Shown piece by piece: positions 35,734-45,313 of a DNA stretch of 64,000 bases (positions within the stretch are counted from its first letter, which is position 1; every line of letters begins with the position of its first letter). Source of the stretch: Candidatus Alcium sp. F082 (GTDB lineage: Bacteria; Bacteroidota; Bacteroidia; Bacteroidales; F082); NCBI GenBank assembly GCA_001543395.1, contig LPNG01000007.1, positions 1-64,000 of the forward strand. Direction: 5' to 3'. The notes under the pieces are model-generated. The model saw only the letters and a program-made list of their open reading frames with translations, had not been told where the DNA came from and ran no database searches. Made by a program: the position numbers and the translations under genes.

Positions 35734-36858
35734 TTATCTCTTCAGCATATTGAAATAAGCATCCAGCAACTTCTGCGCCCCGATATACGCGCTCATGCGC
35801 TGGCCGCGCACGTCGCTTTCGACCAAGGGCAGGAGGTCGGCGACCAGTTGGTTTTGGTAGAAATCGTTCTTCAAGGCGCTGTCCATTGAGTCGTACATCA
35901 TCTGTACGTCTTGTTGGGCGCGTTTCTTATAGAGATAGCCATTGTCGCGGATGGCCTGCACGTGGTCGGCGACCATCTGCCACACCTCATCGATTTGGAA
36001 GCCCGTCAAGGCGGAGCAGGTCAGCACCTTGGTCTCCTGTCCCGATTCGGGCAAGGGGAACAAATGTAGAGCATTTCTGCATTCGGCGGCGGCACGGTTG
36101 GCGCGCATCACGTTGTCGCCATCGGCTTTGTTCACCGCGATGCCGTCGGCCATCTCCATGATGCCGCGCTTGATGCCTTGCAGCTCGTCGCCAGCGCCGC
36201 TGATTAATATGAGCAGGAAGAAATCCACCATGGAATGCACTGCCGTCTCAGATTGACCTACGCCCACTGTCTCCACGAAAATCGTATCATAACCCGCTGC
36301 TTCACAAAGGATGATCGTTTCCCTAGTCTTTCTTGCCACGCCGCCTAAGGTGCCTGCCGAGGCCGAGGGACGGATATAGGCATTGGGATGCACGGAAAGG
36401 CTTTCCATACGGGTCTTGTCGCCCAAGATGCTGCCCTTGGAGCGTTGACTCGACGGGTCGATGGCCAACACCGCCAGCTTCTGGCCTTTGTTGCAGAGAT
36501 GCACGCCCAAAGCCTCGATGAAAGTGCTCTTGCCCGCGCCTGGAACGCCTGTGATGCCCAAACGAAGCGCTTTTCCCGCATGTGGAAGACAGGCCGCTAT
36601 GATCTGTTGCGCCAACTCCTGATGCTTGGGCAGGGCGCTCTCCACCAATGTGATGGCCTTGCTGAGCGTCACACGGTCGCCTTTAAGGATGCCGTCGACA
36701 TACCATTCCAGCGGCATGAGCTGCTGCTGGTTGCGTTTCATGCGCTCCAAAGCATTCGGGTTGACTTGGATGGGACCATCGACCCCTTCGGTCACTCGAA
36801 GGTTTGACTCCCATTCATGTTCCTGATTTTCAAAGTGTTCGTATTCCATAGCGGGCAT
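35734..36858 (-). CDS. meaB: Methylmalonyl-CoA mutase-associated GTPase MeaB
   Basis: LRLGITGVPGAGKSTFIEALG, VLAIDPSSQRSKGSILGDKTRM, VETVGVGQSE. Confidence 0.93.
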   Translation of the reverse strand: MPAMEYEHFENQEHEWESNLRVTEGVDGPIQVNPNALERMKRNQQQLMPLEWYVDGILKGDRVTLSKAITLVESALPKHQELAQQIIAACLPHAGKALRLGITGVPGAGKSTFIEALGVHLCNKGQKLAVLAIDPSSQRSKGSILGDKTRMESLSVHPNAYIRPSASAGTLGGVARKTRETIILCEAAGYDTIFVETVGVGQSETAVHSMVDFFLLILISGAGDELQGIKRGIMEMADGIAVNKADGDNVMRANRAAAECRNALHLFPLPESGQETKVLTCSALTGFQIDEVWQMVADHVQAIRDNGYLYKKRAQQDVQMMYDSMDSALKNDFYQNQLVADLLPLVESDVRGQRMSAYIGAQKLLDAYFNMLKR

Positions 36859-36953
36859 CAGTTTGATTTCGCAAAGGTAGGGTTTTTTATTTTTATTTGC
36901 GTTATTCCAAAAAAAATGCGTAATTTTGTAGTTTCTAAGTAACACTATAGCCC

Positions 36954-37778
36954 ATGACTAGCAAGACAAGAGTACTATTCGTCCACCAGGAAATCGCTCC
37001 TTATCTACCCGAAACTCCGATGAGCCTCGTTGGTCGCTACCTGCCGCAAGCTACCCAAGAAAGCGGTAAGGAAATCCGCATCTTCATGCCCCGTTATGGT
37101 GTCATCAACGAGCGCCGCAACCAGCTTCACGAGGTGATTCGCCTCTCGGGCATGAACCTCATCATCAACGACACAGACCACCCTCTCATCATCAAGGTGG
37201 CCTCAATCCAGAAGGCGAGGATGCAGATCTATTTCATCGACAACGACGACTTCTTCACGAAGAAAAAGTACTTGATGTATGACGAAAAAGGCAAGTTTTG
37301 CGAGGACAACGACAGCCGTTGTGTCTTCTTCACGCGTGGCGTCATCGAGACGGTGAAGAAACTCAACTGGTCGCCCGACATCATCCACTGTCATGGCTGG
37401 ATCTCGGCATTGATGCCCGTCTATATCAAACGTGCGATGACGGTGCGCGACAACCCGCTCTTCAACGAGACCAAGATCGTATATTCAATCTATGACGACG
37501 GCTTTGAGGAGAGCTTCAGAGCTGGCTTCGACAAGAAGATGAAGCTGCCGGGCATGAATGCCAAAGACCTCAAATACTTCAAGGAGGCCGACTATGTCAG
37601 TCTGACCAAGGCCGCCATCGACTATGCCGACGGCATCGTGGTGTGCACCGAGAAGCTGCATCCCGAAATCGAAGCCCATCTGCAGACGGTGAAGAAGCCC
37701 ATCCTCACCTATCCCGAGCAGGTGCACTATGCCCAGGCCTGCAATGCTTTCTACGATACTATCCTCGAAAAACAATAA
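36954..37778 (+). CDS. Glycogen/starch synthase N-terminal-domain protein (GT5)
   Basis: 274 aa; VLFVHQEIAPYLPETPMSLVGRYLPQ, DIIHCHGWISALMPVYIK. Confidence 0.87.
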   Translation: MTSKTRVLFVHQEIAPYLPETPMSLVGRYLPQATQESGKEIRIFMPRYGVINERRNQLHEVIRLSGMNLIINDTDHPLIIKVASIQKARMQIYFIDNDDFFTKKKYLMYDEKGKFCEDNDSRCVFFTRGVIETVKKLNWSPDIIHCHGWISALMPVYIKRAMTVRDNPLFNETKIVYSIYDDGFEESFRAGFDKKMKLPGMNAKDLKYFKEADYVSLTKAAIDYADGIVVCTEKLHPEIEAHLQTVKKPILTYPEQVHYAQACNAFYDTILEKQ

Positions 37779-37831
37779 GGATCCCATTTTTGAGTTATCT
37801 CAAACGATAAAACGCAACAATTTTCGATCAA

Positions 37832-39181
37832 ATGAAAACATATCATTCAACTGCTCGCACTGGAATAGCGTTAATGATTGGCCTTCTGATATTGGCATTT
37901 TCCTCTTGTAAGAAATCCCCTGAGACCATTGGTAACAACCTGATTTCGGAAAACAACTATATCGACGTTTACCATACGGATACGGTTGCCGTGGTCTGTC
38001 ATTCTTATATGGACTCTGTTGCTACACGCAACACCACCAATGCCTTGATCGGTGCCATGAAAGACCCTGTCTTCGGTACCACCGAAGCCGGGTTCTACAC
38101 CCAGTTCCGCCCCTCGGTGGCGGGCCAGAGCTTTGGCAGCAGCCCGGTCGTCGACTCGTTGGTGCTCCAACTCTATATCTCAGGCTATTATGGCGACACC
38201 ACCGTGATGCAGACGGCCCATGTCTACCAGCTGACCGACACCCTGTCGATCAACGAGACCTATTACAACTATTCCGAAGTGTCGACCGACCCTGTTGACC
38301 AAGCGAGTGGATATCAGTTTCATCCGCATCCTAGGACGAAGAGCAACGTTGTGGGTAACGACACCGTCCCGCAGCCCATCATCCGCATTCCGCTGAGCCT
38401 GGATTTGGGCAACTATCTTGTCGGCCTCGACACCTTGGCTTATTCGCGCCCCGACCTCTTCAAGGAGTATTTCAAAGGCTTGTATGTCACCTGCGACCCC
38501 GTGGGTCAAGGTGGGGCGATCAGCTATATCAACCTCACCAACAACAGCTTCTCGATGCTGCAACTCTATTACCATGATGCAGCCACTCCCGACAAGGCCA
38601 TGCGTTATAGCTTCTTCGTCACATCATCGGATGCCTATTTCAACCATTTCGACCATGACTACACGCAGGGCAGCCAGGCTTTTACCGATCAGCTGCTCGA
38701 TGGTCAGACGGCCTTGGGACAAGAAGAGGTTTATTTGCAGACCATGGGTGGCGTGAGAACCCGTATCCAATTCCCCAATCTGCCGCATTGGCTCGATACG
38801 CTGCAGGCCGGACACCTTGTCGTCAACGAAGCCAAACTCATCATCCCCGCCTCGTCCTTGTCGTTAGACTCCATCTATAAAGCTCCGCAGGCCTTTGTTT
38901 TGATGGGCTTCAACGAAGACAACAGCACCTATCTGCTTCCCGACTATTACGAAGGCGCCAACTTCTTTGGCGGCTCTTATAACACCAGCAAGGAGTCGGT
39001 CACCTTCCGCATCTCCGAGTACATGCAGAGTGTGATCATGGGCAAGAAAGACGACTACGGCTTGAGTCTGGGTATCAACGGAGGCTCCTATAATGCCCAA
39101 CGTTTCGTCATCAACGGCCCCGAAGCGCCCGAAGGAGAGAAGATGCGTCTTGAGGTAACCTATTCCATCGTAAATGAATGA
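37832..39181 (+). CDS. DUF4270 lipoprotein
   Basis: 449 aa; lipobox LAFSSC; GAMKDPVFGTTEAGFYTQFRP. Confidence 0.85.
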   Translation: MKTYHSTARTGIALMIGLLILAFSSCKKSPETIGNNLISENNYIDVYHTDTVAVVCHSYMDSVATRNTTNALIGAMKDPVFGTTEAGFYTQFRPSVAGQSFGSSPVVDSLVLQLYISGYYGDTTVMQTAHVYQLTDTLSINETYYNYSEVSTDPVDQASGYQFHPHPRTKSNVVGNDTVPQPIIRIPLSLDLGNYLVGLDTLAYSRPDLFKEYFKGLYVTCDPVGQGGAISYINLTNNSFSMLQLYYHDAATPDKAMRYSFFVTSSDAYFNHFDHDYTQGSQAFTDQLLDGQTALGQEEVYLQTMGGVRTRIQFPNLPHWLDTLQAGHLVVNEAKLIIPASSLSLDSIYKAPQAFVLMGFNEDNSTYLLPDYYEGANFFGGSYNTSKESVTFRISEYMQSVIMGKKDDYGLSLGINGGSYNAQRFVINGPEAPEGEKMRLEVTYSIVNE

Positions 39182-39248
39182 GGAATGCTGAAATACGAAG
39201 TATTCGACGAAGTCAATTAGGAATGTTGAATTATAAATGTTTAGAAAT

Positions 39249-39884
39249 ATGAAGAAACTAATTATCGCTGCTTTGGTTTTGGTCGGATTGACCTGCCAGG
39301 CACAGAAAACCACCGAAAAGGAAACCGTCGTCGTCATCAAGACGAGCATGGGAACCATAAAGGCCAAATTGTATAACGACACACCTAAGCATCGCGACAA
39401 CTTCATCAAGTTGGTGAACGAAGGCTGGTACAACGGCTCGCCCTTCCACCGCGTCATCAACCAGTTCATGATTCAAGGTGGTCAGAACAAAGATGGTCGC
39501 CTCGACCCGGGCTATAGAGTGCCGGCCGAGTTCAAGGACAACCACTTCCACAAGAAAGGTGCCCTTTGTGCTGCCCGTCAGCCCGACCAGGTGAATCCCC
39601 AGAAGGCCTCCAGCGGTTCACAGTTCTACATCGTGCAAGGCAAGGTGTATGACGACCGTACTTTGGACATGTTTGAGGGTCGCATGGGCAAGGTGTTCAG
39701 CGCCCGTCAGCGTCAGGCCTACAGGACCGTGGGTGGCACACCGCATCTCGATGGTGAATACACCGTGTTCGGCGAAGTCATCGAGGGCCTTGAGGTGGTC
39801 GACAAGATCGCTGCCGTGAAGACTGGCCGCATGGACGTGCCCGTTGAGCCCGTGACCATCCTTTCCGTTACGATTGAAAAATAA
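39249..39884 (+). CDS. Peptidylprolyl isomerase (cyclophilin)
   Basis: HRDNFIKLVNEGWYNGSPFHRVINQFMIQGG, SSGSQFYIVQG. Confidence 0.93.
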   Translation: MKKLIIAALVLVGLTCQAQKTTEKETVVVIKTSMGTIKAKLYNDTPKHRDNFIKLVNEGWYNGSPFHRVINQFMIQGGQNKDGRLDPGYRVPAEFKDNHFHKKGALCAARQPDQVNPQKASSGSQFYIVQGKVYDDRTLDMFEGRMGKVFSARQRQAYRTVGGTPHLDGEYTVFGEVIEGLEVVDKIAAVKTGRMDVPVEPVTILSVTIEK

Positions 39885-39889
39885 AGACA

Positions 39890-39961
39890 TTGGCTTTTGG
39901 CCTTTGGCTACTGGCGTTATGCGCCAAGAGCCAAAAGCCAAGGGCTAAGAGCCAAAAGCAT
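39890..39961. repeat. TTGGC-rich imperfect hairpin upstream of pheS
   Basis: GGCCTTTGGCTACTGGCG / CGCCAAGAGCCAAAAGCC arms, about 15/18 paired. Confidence 0.7.
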
Positions 39962-39967
39962 AGAACA

Positions 39968-40999
39968 ATGAAAGAAAGAATCGAAGAGATACTATCCCAG
40001 GTGCGTGACTTCCAGGCCGACAGCAAAGAGGCTTTGGAGAACTTCCGCATCACTTATTTGAGCAAGAAAGGTATCATTCCCGCCCTGTTTGCCGACTTCA
40101 AGAACGTGGCCCCTGAGCTCCGCAAGGAGATGGGCATGAAGCTCAACGAGCTGAAGAACGTCGTGCAGGACAAGGTGGAGGAGCAGTTACAGAAGTTTGA
40201 GAACCAGCATAGCAACGATGCCGGCTTCGACATGAGCATGCCCGCCGCCGAAATGAAGGGTGCCCGTCACCCGCTGTCGATCGTGCGCCGCGACATCAAC
40301 GAGATCTTCTCGCACCTCGGCTTCACCATTGCCGAAGGTCCCGAGATTGAGGACGACTACCACGTGTTCTCGGCCTTGAACTTCCCGCTCGACCACCCCG
40401 CCCGCGACATGCAGGACACCTTCTTCATCAGCAAGGAGCCCAATGTCAACAAGGCCTCGGATGTGCTGCTGCGCACCCACACCTCGAGTGTGCAGGTTCG
40501 CGTGATGGAAACCCACCAGCCGCCCATTCGTATCATCGCCCCTGGCCGTGTGTTCCGCAACGAGGCCATCTCGGCCCGCGCCCACTGCATCTTCCATCAG
40601 ATTGAGGGCCTCTACATCGACGAGAACGTCTCCTTTGCCGACTTGAAGCAGACCTTGTACCACTTCGTGCAGGAGTTCTTCGGCGAAGGCACCAAGGTGC
40701 GTTTCCGTCCGTCCTATTTTCCCTTCACCGAGACCTCGGCTGAGATGGACATCTCGTGCAACATCTGTGGTGGCAAGGGCTGCAACATCTGCAAGCACAC
40801 GGGTTGGGTTGAGATCTTGGGCTGTGGCATGTGCGACCCCAACATCCTCATCGCCAGTGGCATCGACCCGGAGAAATACACCGGCTTCGCCTTCGGTATG
40901 GGCGTGGAACGCATCGCCATGCTGAAATACGGCATCAACGACCTGCGCCTGTTCTTCGAGAACGACATGAAGTTCTTGGAGCAGTTTGAGCTGGCGTGA
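39968..40999 (+). CDS. pheS: Phenylalanine--tRNA ligase subunit alpha
   Basis: HPLSIVRRDINEIFSHLGF, DTFFISKEPN, GCGMCDPNIL, FAFGMGVERIAMLKYGINDLRLFFEND. Confidence 0.95.
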   Translation: MKERIEEILSQVRDFQADSKEALENFRITYLSKKGIIPALFADFKNVAPELRKEMGMKLNELKNVVQDKVEEQLQKFENQHSNDAGFDMSMPAAEMKGARHPLSIVRRDINEIFSHLGFTIAEGPEIEDDYHVFSALNFPLDHPARDMQDTFFISKEPNVNKASDVLLRTHTSSVQVRVMETHQPPIRIIAPGRVFRNEAISARAHCIFHQIEGLYIDENVSFADLKQTLYHFVQEFFGEGTKVRFRPSYFPFTETSAEMDISCNICGGKGCNICKHTGWVEILGCGMCDPNILIASGIDPEKYTGFAFGMGVERIAMLKYGINDLRLFFENDMKFLEQFELA

Positions 41000-41033
41000 G
41001 ATTGCCAAGAGTTAGCCTTAACCTTTTAATTAT

Positions 41034-42362
41034 TCAATCGAATAGATCGCCGTCATTCTTCGCGCGGGCTTCTTCGAATTTGGCTTTCATGGTCGGATTA
41101 TTGTAGGTTAGCTTCTTGATCGTTAAGTCTTCAGCTTTATCGTTAGCCAAGCGTAGGTTGTTTTCAGAACCAATTAATGCCTCCTTGATTTTTTGAAGAT
41201 GGTCAATGGATTTGTCGATTTCTTCAATGGCTTTTTGGAACTTCTCACTGGCCAGTCGGTAGTTTCTGCCAAATTTATCCTTGAAATCCAGCAACTGTTG
41301 CTCAAATTTGGTCACGTCAAGTGATTGACTTTGGGCTATAGCCAATTGGCGTTTATAGTCAAGGCTCTTTTTTGAGGTTTGAACCAGCAAGGTAATTAGT
41401 GGAATAAAGAACTGTGGACGGATGACATACATCTTCGGAAAACGATGCGAAACATCTACGATACCTGTGTTGTAAAGCTCGCTCTCGGGTTCAAGCAGAC
41501 TGACGAGCACAGCAAATTCACATTTTTTCGTGTTACGATCAGTGTCCAGTTTCTTGAAGAAATCCTCGTTTTTGTGTTTTGTTGACGTCTCATCCATCTC
41601 GTTTTTCATTTCAAACATGATAGAGACATATTCGATACCGTCTTCATAATCGCGGAAGATGAAATCACCTTTACTGCCGCTTGAAGCGTCATTGTCCTTT
41701 TCAAAATAAGCGTTTGGGAAAAGCGGACGCACGCGGTTGAATTCTGTACTGCAGTGTATCTCGAGTGTTTCACCCACCATCTTTGTCGACATCTTGGTTT
41801 TCAAGTCTTTATAATAATCCACCTGATCTTGGGCGTTTTTAAGCTTTCCTTCATATTGTTCCTTCAATACCGCCATTTTCGAGTCAGCCTCCATCTTTTG
41901 CGCTTGAACGTCTGATTTCAGTTTGGTGATTTCCACGTCTTTCTGGTTCAGCACGCTTTGTGCCTTCTGACGCACTTCCATCACAGCCAGCTGCTGCTGA
42001 TTGTTGCTTTGGGCGATTTGTGCGCGCAGCTCATTGATGGTTTTGTCTTTTTCGGCCAAAGCCAAATCCAGTTCTGATTTTTTTTGTTGGCCTATGTTTT
42101 GCAAGTCCTTCTTGAGTTGTGTGATCTCCAATTCCTTGCGGCTCAAGTCTTGGTCTTTTTTGCCAAGTTCCATCAGATAGCTTTTCTCCAGCTTGGCTTC
42201 TGCTGTTTGCTGTTCTGCAAGATGCTGTTGGTGTAACTCTTGCAATCGACGATTTACTTCCGAAGCGAACTCGGCGTTTTTCACTTGATTGACAATGGAG
42301 GCGTAGTCGGCCTCGTCAACCGAGAAAACACTTCCGCATTTGGGACATTTCAGTTCTTTCAT
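41034..42362 (-). CDS. DUF2130 domain-containing protein (RmuC-like)
   Basis: 442 aa; N-terminal [10 protein letters not shown], long coiled coil, [24 protein letters not shown]. Confidence 0.85.
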   Translation of the reverse strand: MKELKCPKCGSVFSVDEADYASIVNQVKNAEFASEVNRRLQELHQQHLAEQQTAEAKLEKSYLMELGKKDQDLSRKELEITQLKKDLQNIGQQKKSELDLALAEKDKTINELRAQIAQSNNQQQLAVMEVRQKAQSVLNQKDVEITKLKSDVQAQKMEADSKMAVLKEQYEGKLKNAQDQVDYYKDLKTKMSTKMVGETLEIHCSTEFNRVRPLFPNAYFEKDNDASSGSKGDFIFRDYEDGIEYVSIMFEMKNEMDETSTKHKNEDFFKKLDTDRNTKKCEFAVLVSLLEPESELYNTGIVDVSHRFPKMYVIRPQFFIPLITLLVQTSKKSLDYKRQLAIAQSQSLDVTKFEQQLLDFKDKFGRNYRLASEKFQKAIEEIDKSIDHLQKIKEALIGSENNLRLANDKAEDLTIKKLTYNNPTMKAKFEEARAKNDGDLFD

Positions 42363-42385
42363 AGCGTTATTGTTGTTTTTGTTTT

Positions 42386-43051
42386 TTATTCTCCTCTCAC
42401 CGTCCTATTCAGCCATTGGCAGAAGTCCTTCGTTTTCTCGAACTCACTCAGCACCCAGTCGACGAGGTGCGGGTCGGAGAGGCGCTTGTCGGGGAGGTCT
42501 TGCACCACGAGCCAGTCGCGTTGCTTGAAGAGCTCGGCCTGAGGGTGGTCCTTGGGGTAGCCGTTGGGCACGCGTTTCATGGCGTGGCTGGTGTCCAAGT
42601 CAAATCCTTTGGCTTTGGCGATGGCCTCCACCAAGGGTTCGCCGTTGAAGAGAATCTCGTCGCGGATGGTCTTCAGCATGGTCGTGTCGGGCATGTACAT
42701 CCCCGTGCAGAGCATGTTGTGGCCAAGATATTCCGACTCCTTAGCTTCCAGGTGAAAGTAGTAGCCGCTCAGCATCGATTTCTTACCTTCGGGACAAACG
42801 AATACGCCAAAGTGGGTCTTATAAGGCCGTTTGTCGGGCGAGAAGCGCGTGTCGCGGTAGAAGCGGTAGGTGCAGTCCTTCAGGGTCAGGCCCTTGCAGT
42901 TGTCGTCGAACTTCTGCACACCGGCGATGATTTGCTCAGCTAAGGCGTTGAAGTTGGCCTGTGCCGTTTGGTATTGTTTCTTGTGCTCCTGGAACCAAGG
43001 GCGGTTGTTGTTGTGTAGGACGTCGTTGAGGAATGTTAGGATCTCTTCCAT
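42386..43051 (-). CDS. DUF2461 domain-containing protein
   Basis: 221 aa; [32 protein letters not shown]. Confidence 0.9.
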   Translation of the reverse strand: MEEILTFLNDVLHNNNRPWFQEHKKQYQTAQANFNALAEQIIAGVQKFDDNCKGLTLKDCTYRFYRDTRFSPDKRPYKTHFGVFVCPEGKKSMLSGYYFHLEAKESEYLGHNMLCTGMYMPDTTMLKTIRDEILFNGEPLVEAIAKAKGFDLDTSHAMKRVPNGYPKDHPQAELFKQRDWLVVQDLPDKRLSDPHLVDWVLSEFEKTKDFCQWLNRTVRGE

Positions 43052-43078
43052 GGATGAATTTTTTGCAAATATACGGAT

Positions 43079-44392
43079 TTATTCTGCACCGAACACGGCC
43101 TTTTTCGCCATCAAGGTCATGCTCAGACCACGTGCCACCATAAATAACAGGAAAGCAATCCATAGACCGTGGTTGCCAAAACAGGGCATTAATAATAAGG
43201 TGGCGGGCAGGAACACGCCGACGGCCGAAATGAGCATGGTGTTGCGGATGGCACGCGCCGCCGTGGCACCGATGTAGACGCCATCCCATAGGAAGGCAGC
43301 AAAGGTGATGAGCGGGATGGCAGCGAGGTAGATATGGTAAGGCTGGGCCATGGGGATGATGCCCGGCTGGTCGCTGACGAGGCCGATGAACCAATCGGGG
43401 AAGAGGGCATAAAGCACCGTGAAAGGCAAGGCGATGAAGAAGCCCCAAAGGAACAGCAGTTTGACGGTCTGGCGAAGCTGCTTGCCGTCGTGCGCACCTG
43501 TGAAACGCCCCACCAAGGCCTCGCCCGCATAGGCAAAGCCGTCGGTGAAGTAAGAGAAGATGTAGAAGAACTGCATCAGGATCATGTTAACGGCCAGCAT
43601 GTCGTCGCCGAGTTTGGCCGACTGGTTGTTGAAAAAGGCGATGCTAAGCACCAAGAGGATGCTGCGGATCATGAAGTCGGCATTCACCTTGAAGAAACGC
43701 TTCAGTTTGTCGCTTTGCAGCAGCAATACCCGCCTGACGGGGATGAGTTGATGGCGGAACTTGACGAGGAGGAAGATGACAGCGGTCAGTAGGCCGCAGT
43801 ATTGCGCGATGACAGTGCCCAAGGCCACCCCTGTGACGCCCATGCCCATGGCGTTGACGAAGACGATGCTCAAAACGATGTTGACCACATTGGTCAGGAT
43901 GGCGATAATCATGGGGATGGTGGTGTTTTGCATGCCGATGTACCATCCGTTGAAGGCATAGAGGCAGAGCACCGCGGGTGCCGCCCAGATGCGTACCCTG
44001 AAATAGGTGGCGGTATGGGCCAACACCTCCTCGCTGCCGTGAAGTAGCTTCATGCTGAGCCATTCCACGGGACCTTGAAGCGAAAGCACTAAAATGGTAG
44101 CAATCAAAGCAATGCATAGGGAGCGATAGAGCGAATAGGCCATCTCGGTACGGTCGTTGGCGCCATAGGCCTGTGCCGTGAACCCCGTCGTGCCCGCCCG
44201 CATGAAGCTGAAAATGGAATACATCACGCTGAAGATGGTACCACCCAAGCCGATGGCGCCGATGTAGGCGATGCTATCCTGATGGCCCATCAGCATCATG
44301 TCGACGAAGCCCAGCAGCGGCACGGTGATGTTGCTGATGATGTTGGGTACGGCGAGCTTCAGTATCGAGCGGTTGAGCGAGTCTTTGCGCAT
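43079..44392 (-). CDS. MATE family efflux transporter
   Basis: 437 aa; NRSILKLAVPNIISNITVPLLGFVDMMLMGH, FDGFAYAGEALVGRFTGA-type sequence. Confidence 0.92.
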   Translation of the reverse strand: MRKDSLNRSILKLAVPNIISNITVPLLGFVDMMLMGHQDSIAYIGAIGLGGTIFSVMYSIFSFMRAGTTGFTAQAYGANDRTEMAYSLYRSLCIALIATILVLSLQGPVEWLSMKLLHGSEEVLAHTATYFRVRIWAAPAVLCLYAFNGWYIGMQNTTIPMIIAILTNVVNIVLSIVFVNAMGMGVTGVALGTVIAQYCGLLTAVIFLLVKFRHQLIPVRRVLLLQSDKLKRFFKVNADFMIRSILLVLSIAFFNNQSAKLGDDMLAVNMILMQFFYIFSYFTDGFAYAGEALVGRFTGAHDGKQLRQTVKLLFLWGFFIALPFTVLYALFPDWFIGLVSDQPGIIPMAQPYHIYLAAIPLITFAAFLWDGVYIGATAARAIRNTMLISAVGVFLPATLLLMPCFGNHGLWIAFLLFMVARGLSMTLMAKKAVFGAE

Positions 44393-44460
44393 GGGGATGA
44401 TGTTGAGATTGCAAAAGTACTACATTCTTCCTATTTTTGCGGTATCAAATATTTGGAATT

Positions 44461-45249
44461 ATGATCTTTTATTTCTCTGGTTGTGGCAACAGCCGTCATG
44501 TGGCAGAAACGATTGCCGCAGGTATCAACGACACTTTAACCTTTATCCCCGAAGCGGCTCGAGAAGGCCGTTATGAATACACTTTGGCCGAAGGCGAAAG
44601 GCTTGGCTTTGTGTTTCCCATCTATTCTTGGGCACCGCCGAAGTTGGTGCTTGACTTTGTAAAGAAATTGACTGTTAAGGTCCCTGAGCCTGTCGAAGGG
44701 CCGACCTCGAAGCCTTACATTTATTTCGCCTGCACCTGTGGCGACAATTGTGGCCTGACGGAAAAGGTCTTCCGAAAGGCTTTGGAAGAAAAAGGCTGGT
44801 CACTTTCAGCGTGTTTTAGCGTGCAAATGCCCGAAACTTACATCGGCATGGCAGGTTTTAAACTCGATACTCCTGAAAACGCCCAGCTGAAAATTGAAAG
44901 GGCGGACGACATGTTAAGGAAGAATATCTCACGCCTCGTCAATAGGGAAGGTTTTTCAGAAATGGTCGTAGGCAGTTTGGCATGGCTCAAGACCTACTTG
45001 GTAAATCCTGGTTTCAACCGCTCGGCCACCGACGACAGCAAGTATCACGTCACCGAGGCCTGTATTCACTGTGGCAAGTGCGCTGAGGTATGTCCGTTGA
45101 AGAACATCACCATGGAAGACAGCCGCCCGAAATGGAATGGCAACTGCACGATGTGCATGGCGTGCTACCACCATTGTCCTGTGAATGCTATCCAATATGG
45201 CAAGGCGACGGAAGGGAAGGGGCAGTACTACTTTGGAATAAAAGGATAA
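44461..45249 (+). CDS. EFR1 family ferrodoxin (flavodoxin-like domain plus 2[4Fe-4S])
   Basis: YFSGCGNSRHVAETIA; CIHCGKCAEVCPLKN; CTMCMACYHHCPVNAI. Confidence 0.9.
   Translation: MIFYFSGCGNSRHVAETIAAGINDTLTFIPEAAREGRYEYTLAEGERLGFVFPIYSWAPPKLVLDFVKKLTVKVPEPVEGPTSKPYIYFACTCGDNCGLTEKVFRKALEEKGWSLSACFSVQMPETYIGMAGFKLDTPENAQLKIERADDMLRKNISRLVNREGFSEMVVGSLAWLKTYLVNPGFNRSATDDSKYHVTEACIHCGKCAEVCPLKNITMEDSRPKWNGNCTMCMACYHHCPVNAIQYGKATEGKGQYYFGIKG
44679..44704. repeat. Dispersed element GGTCCCTGAGCCTGTCGAAGGGCCGA in CDS
   Basis: 25/26 identical to 51455-51480. Confidence 0.85.
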
Positions 45250-45313
45250 TTTGAAATCGGAATTTCTTAGTATCTTTGCCTCCGTAAAACATTCATTATC
45301 AAAAATAAAAACT

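Noticed and set aside
39890-39961. T-box or aminoacyl-tRNA attenuator for pheS
   Set aside because: No T-box sequence or terminator U-run; looks like a dispersed repeat
39890-39967. N-terminal extension of pheS (MAFGLWLLALCAKSQKPRAKSQKHRT)
   Set aside because: Translation of the TTGGC hairpin; genuine start is MKERIEEIL at 39968
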